Shown in pieces: positions 1-10,073 of a DNA stretch of 64,000 nucleotides (positions are counted from its first letter, which is position 1; each line of letters begins with the position of its first letter). Under the pieces are notes generated by a model, which did not search any database, had not been told where the DNA came from, and worked only from the letters and a program-made list of their open reading frames with translations. Origin of the DNA: Climacteris rufus (lineage: Eukaryota; Chordata; Aves; Passeriformes; Climacteridae); the NCBI GenBank assembly GCA_013398175.1, contig VZRZ01001260.1, positions 901,047 to 965,046 of the forward strand, read 5' to 3'. A program made the position numbers and the translations under genes.

Positions 1-1280
1 ACACTGATTTTCCTTGCACAGAAACAGAAACTGAAAGGGTGATAAATCCAAATAACTCCAGAAAAAATTTAAAAATATCTCGGTGTTTTGGAAAGAGATT
101 AATATACCATAAATAGGAATCCTCTATCCCTTCCAGAGAATGACCCATTCAATCATTTTTAAATGTTTATCTTCTTCCATGGGTTTTAGCAAATAGTTTG
201 AGAAACTGTCTTGGTATATCTTGCATCTCAACTCTACTGTTTAGCATTAGTCACTTGCAACATACTCTAGACAATTGCTTATTGGAAACTGAACTTTTGA
301 ACAAGAATCCAGAGAAATTAAAACACGGAAGAAAAATACTGAGTCTAGAATCTGAAACATATATTTTTCTAATGTTTATAAACAATCCTCTAGATAATTG
401 AAAACCTTTGTAATCTGTAAATCATAGAATCACAAACCCAGACAAACTGGCATTGATATTCACAATACCATTCACCATTATTTTTATTTTTTAAATGCCA
501 CCTCTAATAATCTTTCTCTCATCATAACATTGCCCTGTCATCACTTTCCTTCCCTTCCTCCAGGCAAATGTTGATGTAGGAAACATAGGAAAAATTTGGT
601 GCTGCAAGACAGCCGGGCAGTTTTCAAGGCTTTTATTTTATTTTAACATCATCTTTTATGTCCTGACAATTTGTTCTACCTTTGACTTTTGTGATATGCT
701 TTCTTACATTTTAACTTCAGATGAATATTTTAAAAATTGAAGTTAAAAGAAAAATAAAATTCTTATGGGTGTATATCATGAGTTATGAATACAACTGAGG
801 TTCCAGCCTTGTAAATTTCTAATAAAATAGGTGATCGAATTTCCATAATTTTTTCATGCATTTCAATCATGAGAACACTGAAAACAGCTAAAATGCTGCA
901 CATTTTAACCTCACATTAAGATTCAGCATTTGATATTAGACAGGAAAAAAAGTCCTATAATTACTTCCTTCGTATTTTTTGTCATCTGCAAGCATAAAAA
1001 GTAACTTTGGGATAGATGCCCAACATAAACGCTGGCTTCCAGGATGCTGGAATTCTGTAATTTGGTAATTCTGGTAAACAAGCCCATCTGTGAGAGTCTT
1101 CAGAGAAAAACAAGTTCACATTTCACCCCGGGAAGCACAGGGACAGAGCCAGCTCTAGGTGAGATCAGCCGGCCAGTGACTCCTTCCCGAAATTTGATTA
1201 TTTGGAGCTTTTACGGTGTCTGTAACACCAAGGCAAGCAGCAAGAGAATGATGATTATCAGCTGCAAAGGTAGCAGGAAA
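1..1280. other. AT-rich non-coding sequence
   Basis: No gene is visible here. The stretch is AT-rich, with stops in all frames and many A/T runs. A short piece near 424-440 resembles the terminal motif of a CR1 LINE, but it is too short and diverged to call. The last 200 bases are richer in G and A and lead into the polypurine minisatellite. Confidence 0.6.
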
Positions 1281-1500
1281 GAGAGGAAAAGAGAGGAAAA
1301 GAGAGGAAAAGCGAGGAAAAGAGAGGAAAAGAGAGGAAAAGCGAGGAAAAAAGAGGAAAAGAGAGGAAAAGCGAGGAAAAGAGAGGAAAAGAGAGGAAAA
1401 GAGAGGAAAAGCGAGGAAAAGCGAGGAAAAGAGAGGAAAAGCGAGGAAAAGCGAGGAAAAGAGAGGAAAAGCGAGGAAAAGAGAGGAAAAGAGAGGAAAA
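1281..1500. repeat. 10-bp polypurine minisatellite, 22 units
   Basis: Twenty-two consecutive decamers of the form GMGAGGAAAA run in perfect 10-base register. Thirteen units carry A at position 2, eight carry C, and one starts AA. The first ten units also form a 30-bp higher-order pattern of two A-type units followed by one C-type unit. The strand is almost pure purine, broken only by the C variants. Because the unit contains no stop codon in several frames, it produces artificial Lys/Arg/Glu-rich (plus strand) and Phe/Ser/Leu-rich (minus strand) open frames, which I do not regard as genes. Polypurine mirror-like tracts of this kind can adopt triplex (H-DNA) structure and are hard to sequence, which fits the nearby assembly gap. 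Confidence 0.97.
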
Positions 1501-1692
1501 GCGAGGCTGCTCTCCCCCTGTGCTGTGACCCCCGAGGGGTTCCCCAGGACGGGGAGGGGGATTCCAGGACCGCTCCTCCAGTCAGGTCTGTGCTTAGAGC
1601 CACCCTACAGCCTCTGCTAAAATCACAACGGTTGAAAAGATAAAGCCAAAAAGCACCAAAAAAGAGCCATAAAATCTTTTTGCCGGAAGCTC
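1501..1692. other. Spacer between minisatellite and gap
   Basis: Moderately GC-rich sequence, then A-rich sequence, leading to the gap. The last bases before the gap contain CCGGAAG, an ETS-type core. There is no gene evidence. Confidence 0.5.
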
Positions 1693-1810
1693 NNNNNNNN
1701 NNNNNNNNNNNNNNNNNNNNNNNNNNNNNNNNNNNNNNNNNNNNNNNNNNNNNNNNNNNNNNNNNNNNNNNNNNNNNNNNNNNNNNNNNNNNNNNNNNNN
1801 NNNNNNNNNN
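1693..1810. other. Assembly gap (118 N)
   Basis: A run of 118 undetermined bases lies between the polypurine minisatellite and the CpG island. A GGGG plus A13 tract follows immediately. Any reading frame that crosses it is meaningless. GC-rich sequence next to homopolymers is a common cause of such gaps, so part of the CpG island may be missing. Confidence 0.99.
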
Positions 1811-1829
1811 GGGGAAAAAAAAAAAAAGT

Positions 1830-2430
1830 CCTGTCCCGTTTTATTCTGGGCTGGAAGGCGGCGGAAGGACTGCGGGAAGCTGGGTTAGGGGACATTTTCC
1901 GCCCGGTGCCGGGCTCGGTGTCCGCTCCGCCCGCGGCTCCGCCGCCCTCCCCGCCCGGGGCAGCGCAGCGGCCGCGCTCCCTCGCAGCCCCGGGGCCCTC
2001 GCTCCGCCTCGGCTCAGAGGAACGAGCGGGGAAGCCGGGACGCTGCGGGGCTGCTTTCCCTGCGGGGAGAGGCGAGGAGCTGCCGGGTAGCGGGGAGGGA
2101 GCGGCGGCTGCCGCGGGGCTGAGCATCCCCGGCCGGGCGGCAGCGGCACCGGTCCCCTCGGGAGCCGCCTGGCCCCGCGGGGTTCAGGGCACCGGGTTTG
2201 TCACCTCGTGAAATCCCCGCTGCCCTCGGGAGCCGCCTGGCCCCGCGGGGTTCAGGGCACCGGGTTTGTCACCTCGTGAAATCCCCGCTGCCCTCGGGGA
2301 GGAGGAAGGAGCCCCGCGGCCGCTCGGGGATGCAGGAATGGTTCGGCTGCAGCGCAGTTTGGGTGAGAACAAGAAGGACCCTTGGCCCCAGAGCGAGCGC
2401 CTGCGGCTCAGCCCGCGAGCCCCTTGCAGA
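1830..2430. promoter_or_regulatory. CpG island, candidate promoter
   Basis: About 600 bases are strongly GC-rich and dense in CpG, with many CGCG, GCGG and CCCGCCC (SP1-type) words, in a window that is otherwise AT-leaning. There is no clear TATA box. This texture is typical of unmethylated vertebrate promoters, so a transcription start of an unseen gene or long non-coding RNA could lie here; the direction cannot be read from sequence. On the plus strand a possible 5' splice donor (GTGAGA) occurs at 2363, downstream of an ATG at 2338. The several overlapping open frames on both strands are expected from high GC and are not called as genes. Confidence 0.75.
2155..2298. repeat. Perfect 68-bp tandem duplication in CpG island
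   Basis: Two identical 68-bp copies (2155-2222 and 2223-2290) are followed by the first 8 bases of a third. Each copy holds the palindrome CCCCGCGGGG. Zero divergence means either a very recent duplication, a variable-number repeat, or an assembly stutter; the nearby gap makes the last possibility real. Confidence 0.97.
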
Positions 2431-5400
2431 TTGGTTTCACACCTATCAAATTTACAAGCACTTTTGTCTGCAAAATTTGTTTGCGGAGATTGGCCTCTTC
2501 CCGAAGCAATGCTCACTCTGACACCACCGTAGCAGGTTGCCAAATAATCCTTACAAATTTTGTAGGTATAAAAAAAAGAGCAGCAACAAAGCCCCCAACC
2601 CTCCAGTCCCAAAGCAGCACAAAATCTGGGCTGTGCAATTGCTGTGAAAGTTTCCTCCTCCCCCTCTCCCTACCCTGAAAAGAAGGGGAGAGAACATACA
2701 TGGTGACATGAAACACTTCAGAGAAAAGCAAACAAATATCGGCTTCTCTGGAGAATCAGAAACATAATGATACTATAATGCTAGCAGTTTATTTTTCACT
2801 GCCTCGGGCTGCTTGGCAGAACGTCACAGTAAAATCATCTAGGCATGAGAGATTAGCTGATGTCTATTTTGCTATCAGGCTGCCTGCTCCTCTCTTGAGG
2901 GACTCTTACACCTGCTGAGGAATGCTGCTTCCCCATGGCCACGGCACCAGCAGGGAACCCCACAGCCTTTGATCAAGTTGGAGCAGGCGAGTTCCCCGGG
3001 CAGCTCCAGGGATGCAGGTTGGCTGCAGAAACCAACCCAGCACCCAAGTGAGCTGCAGCTGCAGAGATCTGCATCTCAAGCATCACAGCAGCAAACCGAA
3101 ACTCACGGCGGGGCGAGGGCTTCAATCACATCTCACACACAGGCTCAGGGAATCCTTGGGCTGGGGAAAATTTTGTGGTACAAATCCTGGGCTTGGCTGA
3201 AGACAGTGAAAATTCCCCCTCTGAGCTGGGTTTTCACTTCAGAGCAATTAAATGCTGCAGTTTGGGTAGTGAATGTTTTATGGAACAGGTGGATTTGCTG
3301 TCAGAATGGTCCCATGTCTTTGAACAGCCTGAAATAATTGCTCAAATACAGAACCTCAGTCCCCAGGTATGACCAGGCAGCACCAACATCCCCTAAAAAT
3401 GATTTTTTTGCCTCTCCTTATCATGCAGACAAATGTGAATTTAGTGTTGGTGAAATGCATTAATACTGGGAGAACAAGGGAGACAAACAATCTCAATAGA
3501 GCTGTCAATCAGAGTTCCTGTCCCATCCCCCAGAGTTTTTACTCAAACTTTAAAAGCAGTAGGACTGCCTGCATCTGAAGTTCCCTCCCTGCTTCTTTCA
3601 AGGCCAAGCACTGGAATTTTATTAGCCTATACCAAGAACTGTTTCTGTAAACTTTTCCCCAAAAGAACATTAAAACCATTTGCATCAGTTTAATTAGCTG
3701 GCTGCAGAATAGCTTTTAAAAATCTACACTAAATTAAAAATTAAAAAAAAAAAAAGAGAAGAAAACCCACTATAAAACTAAATAGGTTTGCTTTCCCTCA
3801 GGCAAACAAGCCCTTACACCCATTTTGGTGGCATCATTTGCTGCTGCCATATCCTGAGATTTCAGTCTCCAAGACCACTAACACAGCCTGGCATTGCAGC
3901 ACAAGGCCCACAGCTGGCAGAGCCACACAGTTAAATACTCACATGGAAATCTGGAAGAAATCATGCCCTACTTAAAGAAGAAACACTATTTATATCAGCC
4001 ATTATTTAACAACAGAAAAAAACCACGTTTCTAAAAGTGTCCAAGACTCATCAGGTCCCTGTTGCAAGTGGTGTTCAGGACCTGCTGGATTCTGCCCCAT
4101 CACTGAGCCAGACATCACCTGAAAAGCACACTAAGAGTAATATTTATGGAACAGATTTTTCATAGGTTTTCAAATATTTTTGTCCTTGAAGGGAGCTTCC
4201 AGGTGCATTAAATATCTATCACAAACCTACTTCTCTGCAATGCTACTTGGCATTAGTCCCTGCATAACACGTGGTCCATGAGGGGTGTGGGAGCTGCTGT
4301 GCCACCCCACAGCCCTCCACAGCTGCCCTCAGCTCCAGCAGGCTGGAAACCATCCCAAGAACAGCTTAGGCACCTGGAATTAATATCACAACACATCCTC
4401 ATGTAAACTGGACTTGCACACAGCAATCAAGTGGAGAAGCCATGGTTTTGTTCCGAGGTGAAGTTGGAAGCACAGTTCTGTCTCAGCCCTGACCACCAGG
4501 GCTGCCTCTCCTCTACCCTCTCATGGATTATGTGCACTCCTCGGATCCTGCTGCTTTCTTGACTTCTGATGCCTCTGGGGCATGAGCAGTGCTTTGCTCT
4601 TGCTTCACACAGCACCCAACACAGCGGCATAAATAACCAAAGCGAATGAATCAGTGCCACAAACAGCCCTTGTCTCCAGGAATCTGCTGAGTCAGCGATG
4701 CTTCCCAGGGGAGCTGCATTTTGTAAAGGCTACAAAAAAATGTGGGAAGGCCAAATGCAAGGATGCCCCCACAGATACTGCCACCCAGAGCTACGTTACA
4801 CAGGGGCTGATCTTGGGGGGAAATATCTTCCTGCCCCAGTGGATTCTCAGGAAAATGGGCACTGTGCCCACAGCCCAGAGCAGGGTCTGTGCAGAGCCCC
4901 CAAAGCCCACGGGGGCAGCTGCCCTGGGAGGCACCCAGCAGAGATGGGGCTGGCACCAGCCCAGCTGGTTTTGCTCTGCCAGCTGTGCCCAGCTGGGAGA
5001 GGCTTCAGCTGAGATGTGCAGCAAGGTTTGAATTTACTCCTCTGCCCCCCAGCAAAGAGCTCTGTGTGTCCCCTCTGCCAGCGGTGGGCAAGTTCACAAA
5101 CAGGACTGGTGTGCACTGATCCCACTAAAGGAAATGGGAATTGAGAGCCAAACCCTCCTCGGGAAATCTTCTCCAGGTCATCTCCTACCTCGGTTTCAGG
5201 TCAATTGGAGGAAAAAAAAAAAACAACAACATTTAAAAGGAAATAAGCAATTCCACTGAAATCGGCTCAAGTTTTCCTTAAGTATCTCCTTTCCTTGCTG
5301 TTCCTTATTTTACCCTGAGCATAGAGAAACCTCTTCCCAAAGGCCAGCAGACAGTGCCATCAGAGTCTATCCTGCAGGAATGTGGGGTCTGCCCTGCTGC

Positions 5401-5639
5401 AGCAGGTGCACGGAGGGGCAGGAGAAGCACTGCTCTGCTCCAGCCCGCTCTGGTGATCCAGGGAAACTGAGCATCGGGCCCTGGACAGCTTTATTTCTGC
5501 CAGAAGAGAATGTTTTAACACAGGTTGTCCTGGGAGACTAACAGCATTTCTAATGTATGCGAAAAGAAAAAATAAAAAGGAAAAAAAGAGGGGAAAAAAG
5601 CCTAGAGAGAGAACAGAGCTCAGCGACAAGCTGATTTGT
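2431..5639. other. Non-coding sequence, no gene seen
   Basis: I see no gene. The first 130 bases beyond the CpG island (about 2431-2560) are AT-rich and contain several AAATTTG/CAAATTT words, which could be island-flanking regulatory DNA. An A13 tract sits at 3743-3755. A GC-richer patch at about 4780-5110 gives several overlapping short open frames on both strands, which is typical of chance frames in GC-rich sequence. Confidence 0.5.
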
Positions 5640-6300
5640 CACTCCCTGAAATGCAAGAGTTCTTTAGGACAGGATTCTTAAGCCGAAGCTTGTAAAAAGC
5701 TGTTTGTTTTGTACTGACCTTCCCCTTTTATGTAACATGAGAGGCATGCTTCAGCGAGCCCTGAATGCAGCTAAACATATGTCGTCAGCTGTGCAGGGCT
5801 GCCCCTCCGATTAAAATGGATTTTGGGAGCATATGTGGGAATGGGCTCGCCACAGACACTCAGGGGAAATGAAGGAATACAGGGCAATTAGCAAGAGCAA
5901 TCCCCAGACCTCTCCACTAAGCCTCTGTAGGAAGTACAAAGACTTATCTCATGGGCATGGAAACAATTAAGGTCAACAAGTAATCGTGGAAAAGGAAACT
6001 TTAAAAACAAGAACATGGTAAATGACCTAGTAAACACCCCTTTTGCCCCCCTCACAGAGCTAGGACGCATTTCATCTGGGGTTCATATGCACAATCTAGC
6101 TGCCTTTTGCCTCCCCAGCCCCCCTCACATAATGACTTCCCTTTGCAATTTCCTGGAGGAAGTTGCCGGAGCGATCTTTTAGTGATAAAAATAAGCCATA
6201 GTGATTCTTAATTTTCAGTCAAAGAATTCTCCTAATCTCCTAATTAAGGAGCGCATGGCAGCAGTGTCCCTTAGAAAGCATCAATGGGACAAGCAGCCTT
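5640..6300. promoter_or_regulatory. Possible conserved non-coding element
   Basis: The texture is unique and non-repetitive, with many homeobox-type cores (ATTA/TAAT, CAATTA, CTAATTAAGG near 6240), TGACCT/GGTCA-like half-sites and intact CpGs in an AT-rich setting. This resembles vertebrate developmental enhancers. It is a judgement from sequence texture only; no cross-species alignment was possible. Confidence 0.3.
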
Positions 6301-8184
6301 TGCAGAAGAATGCAGTTGTTCTGGAGGAGGGAAGTATCCTATGGATCATTTGGCCAGATGGATAACATCCTGCATCTGATTCCTTCTCAGAGGTACATGC
6401 AAAGAAGGACTGTTTTTGACCAGAGAGTTTCTTCACAATTATTTTCTTTTTACCCAGGTCATTAACGTTGGAGAGGAGACATTGTTGCATCCTTTCTCAG
6501 GATTTTAGAGGCATTAATTGAATCCCAAAGCCTCAGCAGTAATTGGTAACCCAAGCTCTGTCACTCATTTTCTCACTTCCCTCTCGAGCGGGCGGGACAG
6601 AATTTCTGAGGGTTATGATGACACCAGGGAGTTCTCCAGGGTTTTGTGTATTTGTTTTTATCAGTCTTACTAAACATATGGTATTTACATGTCCTCTGCA
6701 CGAACACTTGAGAGGTGACCTGGAACAGCACTCGAGTGACTGCTGCCAGCTTGGAACTCCTGACTTACATATGTAACAAGCAGTATTATGGCAATCTAAA
6801 ATAGAGTTATCTACCCAGTTAGCTGCAATTTGATGTGGGAGCCCCTCAGCATGGACAGGGAAGGGAAGAGAGAGTTTTCTGGTGTGTGTAGGCCATCAGT
6901 GAGCCCCAAAATACAGCTCAGGCAGCGACACAAAAAACCTGTCTGAGTTCAAGTACATGTGATAACACCAGATCCTGTCTCTGTAGTAAAACAAACAGAT
7001 TTCTCAGTTTCTTGTCTGTACTTATATACTGGCCAGACCAATAGGGTGGTTTGTGTCATTGTAGCTCAAAAAACCCACAATTCATAATTGAGTTGGACCC
7101 TGGGTCTCTGTGTGACAAGCCATGCTTATTTACTCCTTTCTTCCTTTCATATCACAATTTACCTCAAGAGTTAATGCAGCAGTTTGAGCTGTGAGGAAAA
7201 CACAGATAATATTAATCAGCTGCAATAATTTCGCAACATGACACAAAAACCCCCTTAACCCCAGGTTTGCAGGACTTGACTGCTATTAGTGCATCATCTG
7301 AACGAAAGGACGTGGTTAGGAATAGGTAGGAAACTGGTTTTGTGCCAGTGTCTTCTGCTCTTTGTTTGCCTGCTTACCACATCATAATCTCATCCTAAAA
7401 ATGCGTCCATTCAATGTCACAAATATATCTGAAGTCCTTGTCACTTGTTTCTACTGCAGGGTACTCACAAGATGCTTTTAGAGGAAGTACTCAAGCAGTA
7501 CATGGCCAGAGGCTAAATCTGGCATACAGTGACTGTAACAAACTATGACATCTGTCACAGCTCTTCTTGCATAGACCTATAATGATTGCTCTGGCCAGAG
7601 AAGAAGACATCTGAAGTCAGTAACTGAATAATGCTAATGATACTTCATAAACATCACAGTTCACATATAATGATGCATTTCTCTGAGGAAAGATGCTGAG
7701 AGCTGAGAGGGGTCTGACTGGCAGACATTTACCCCCCATCCATTTTTCTGTCCATAAACATCCCTGTGAAGTGCTGCAGGCAGGGAGCTCTCATATTATG
7801 CATCCCAAACTGCAGCAGAGATCACAGCATGTAGCAGAGGGAATACATGTGTCAAACATGTCAATAGAGATGATATAATTTCATCTATGTATTTCTGGCA
7901 TCAGTCTGTATCTATTAAATAATGGCACATGGGAATCATCTGGTTGCATATGCAGTACCACTTCAACCTCAGCAAAAATAACACTTGTTATTTTAAGTCT
8001 GCAAGTTCTCTGGGGCAAGGAATGTGCCTTCCTCCCCACCAGAATTAGTAATTAGCTGTGTTTTTGTGACGCTGCAGATTGCAGCAGTGTAAATCAGGTG
8101 TGCCAGGTGTGCAGCTCCCCAGACGGGTCAGGCCATGCACCAGTGAGCTAACAGCCTAAACAGGCAAGACAGACAACAGAAATA
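6301..8184. other. Non-coding sequence, no gene seen
   Basis: Ordinary AT-leaning sequence. Only short open frames occur, on both strands, with no recognisable protein similarity, RNA gene or repeat family. Confidence 0.5.
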
Positions 8185-8330
8185 TCATCCTGCAGCCAGA
8201 GCTGATGTGCACAGAGGTGACACATCTTGCCCAGGGTCACAGAGAGGGCTGTGTCAGAATGCAAAGCCCAATCTCCCCAATCCCAGTCCAGTGTCTCTGT
8301 TAGAAACTGCTCCTTAACCACTGCACTGAA
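8185..8330 (-). mobile_element. MIR: MIR SINE relic
   Basis: On the plus strand the sequence reads as the reverse complement of a MIR core. A CAGAGGTGAC...TTGCCCAGGGTCACAGAG block is followed by GCAAAGCCC and then CTCCTTAACCACTGCACT, matching the MIR words for the tRNA-related promoter end and the CORE region in the expected order and spacing. It is old and diverged, as expected for MIR in a bird or reptile. Whether a repeat library would name it MIR or another CORE-SINE is uncertain. Confidence 0.7.
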
Positions 8331-9599
8331 TATACTTGCAGCATTTTACACATGGCTTAGCCTAATACTGCTGTATCACATGTGTCTCCAGCTGTTTAAG
8401 AAGCAAATGTTTGTACCATAAATTATTATTTTTGAGCATGTGACTGTGAACAGTTCAGTTACTCATCCCTAGTACCCATTCCCCATTAGCCCAACCTCAG
8501 AACTGGCCGATGACTGACAGTTGTTATCCAGGGCAGCATCCCCGTGTCAACATATTCACAACACCTGTCATCACTTCTTGTCAGTAATCTTGATCTAGTT
8601 ATGATTTAATTTATGCCTTGTGTGTCATAAGCCAGCACTTAATTTTTTTTCAAAGCAATCAAGTGAACTCTTTTGTTGATCAGCTTCATTTCTTTGACAG
8701 ATGCTGAAATTAGACCTTTTTTTGTGAGCAGCTCATATCTTTCTGGCAAATAAGTAGAGCACCAGTGCTACAGCTCCCAGTGCTGGGGACTCTCAGTGTA
8801 ATAGGAGCAGTGATACAGAATTCCCTACAGTAAGGAAAGGAAGCCTGGCAGCACACACAATTCACACTAACATTAAGCTAATGACAGAGAATTTGTGACA
8901 ACACAAGACTGGATTTTGAGCTGTTGCTGAGTGTGCCAAGCTTTGCTTTAATTTAAGCAAATTCTTAATGTGAACTTTGCTCATGTGCTTTGGGCAAGAT
9001 TCTCACCACACATCAGCTTCCTGCAGTGACAGTCACCAACACACCCCAGCGTGTGCCCCAAACACAGGTACAGAGCACCTCTCCTCATTGTCAGCAGCAA
9101 AAGGGAAGCGTGATTTGCTTCCCAAATGAAAAGGTCATTGCAAAATTAAAAACTGGGATGAAGTGATTAAAAAAAATAATGTTGTTGAAAGTTAATACTG
9201 GCTGCTCTTTTGTCTGCAAGGCATTGCTGCCACAGGATGTGTCTCAAGGCCTAGAACACTTCCAAATTTTAAACACCTGACTGAAAATGGTCACCTGGGG
9301 AGTAAAGGACATTGACATAACTTAGTTTTATTTGTTGTAGAAACTAATCACTACAAAACTCTTATCTTAACAGTGTTCTCTCACTTGAGTACTGTATACA
9401 GCACAATCAGGAGCTTCTAACCGAGCAGGAAAACACACTGTCCAAAGTTTCCAAGCACTGAAAACTTCCAATCAATGAAACAAGACTGAGGAAAATATAC
9501 ATCGGTTAACAATGCCAGAGATTTTAGGAAGTCACCCAAGCTGATCAATTTCGTGGAGAAAAATAGCAGCACTTGTAGTACAGGAATCTCCCCTGAATT
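8331..9599. other. Non-coding sequence, no gene seen
   Basis: AT-leaning sequence with an imperfect palindrome (TTTGCTTTAATTTAAGCAAA) near 8942-8961. No gene, RNA or repeat is recognised. Confidence 0.5.
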
Positions 9600-9675
9600 G
9601 CCATGAGTTTCCAAGAGGGACCACATGACCTCCAGATGTTCCTTCCAGCTTCAGATGGTTTGTGATTCTGAGATC
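9600..9675 (+). mobile_element. CR1: CR1 LINE 3'-end fragment
   Basis: The plus strand carries the CR1 terminal signature: a GACCTCCAGA word, then TTCCTTCCAGC, then GTGATTCTG at about 9627-9672, in the order seen at the 3' end of avian CR1 copies (GATGACCTCCAGAGG, TCCCTTCCA, then the short ATTCTGTG-type repeat). Only the last 70-80 bases are recognisable. CR1 copies are typically 5'-truncated, so a short 3' stub is the usual form. It abuts another CR1 piece in the opposite orientation. Confidence 0.7.
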
Positions 9676-9689
9676 TTTGAAATGACATC

Positions 9690-10073
9690 ACAAGGAGAGC
9701 AGTTGGCTTTCTCAGCTCTCATTGGCCCACTCCATCAGGTCCTGTGGACTTGTGTATGCACAGTTTGTTTAAATATTCCCTAACTTGATCCACCTCCATC
9801 AAGGCAAAGCTTGCCTTGCTCAGGATTTTCCCTCTGGCCCCAGGAGTTGTGATTTCTGATCTGCCAGATTTTACCAGTTAATCTGAACCAAAGAGTTCCT
9901 TGAGCTCCTTGGCCTCTTTCATGCTCTTTGTCACCAAGTCCCCTTCCCATCCCTGTCCAGATGATGTTTGGTTTTCCCAACTCCATCCCTGCATGTTGTG
10001 ACAGTGCCTTGGTAATCAATCCTGCTGGGCCACATGTTCCTGCTCCCACCTCTTGGATGCTTCTGAAATTCAT
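9690..10073 (-). mobile_element. CR1: CR1 LINE fragment, ORF2 (RT N-terminal side)
   Basis: Read on the minus strand, this encodes broken pieces of the CR1 ORF2 protein. From about 9785 down to 9735 it gives REYLNKLCIHKSTGPDG, the conserved block just before the reverse-transcriptase core (family form: YLNKLD.HKS.GPDG.HPRVL). Further upstream in the element, about 9960-9895, another frame gives DLVTKSMKEAKELKELF, matching the linker between endonuclease and reverse transcriptase (family form: LVT.D.EKAE.LN.FF). The two blocks are in the right order but separated by a frame change, so this is a dead copy. No catalytic reverse-transcriptase motif is retained. Upstream of about 9960 the similarity fades, so the 5' limit is approximate. 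Confidence 0.88.

Noticed and set aside
421..470. CATAGAATCACA word like a CR1 3' terminus
   Set aside because: Only about 12 bases match and no upstream CR1 words follow in the right order.
1044..1643. 199-codon plus-strand frame and 130-codon minus-strand frame
   Set aside because: Both arise from the stop-free 10-bp minisatellite. The repeated Lys/Arg/Glu or Phe/Ser/Leu pattern has no protein character beyond the repeat.
1623..2211. Overlapping open frames across the gap and CpG island
   Set aside because: They read through 118 N or through GC-rich sequence where stops are rare. Several frames on both strands are open at once, as expected from composition.
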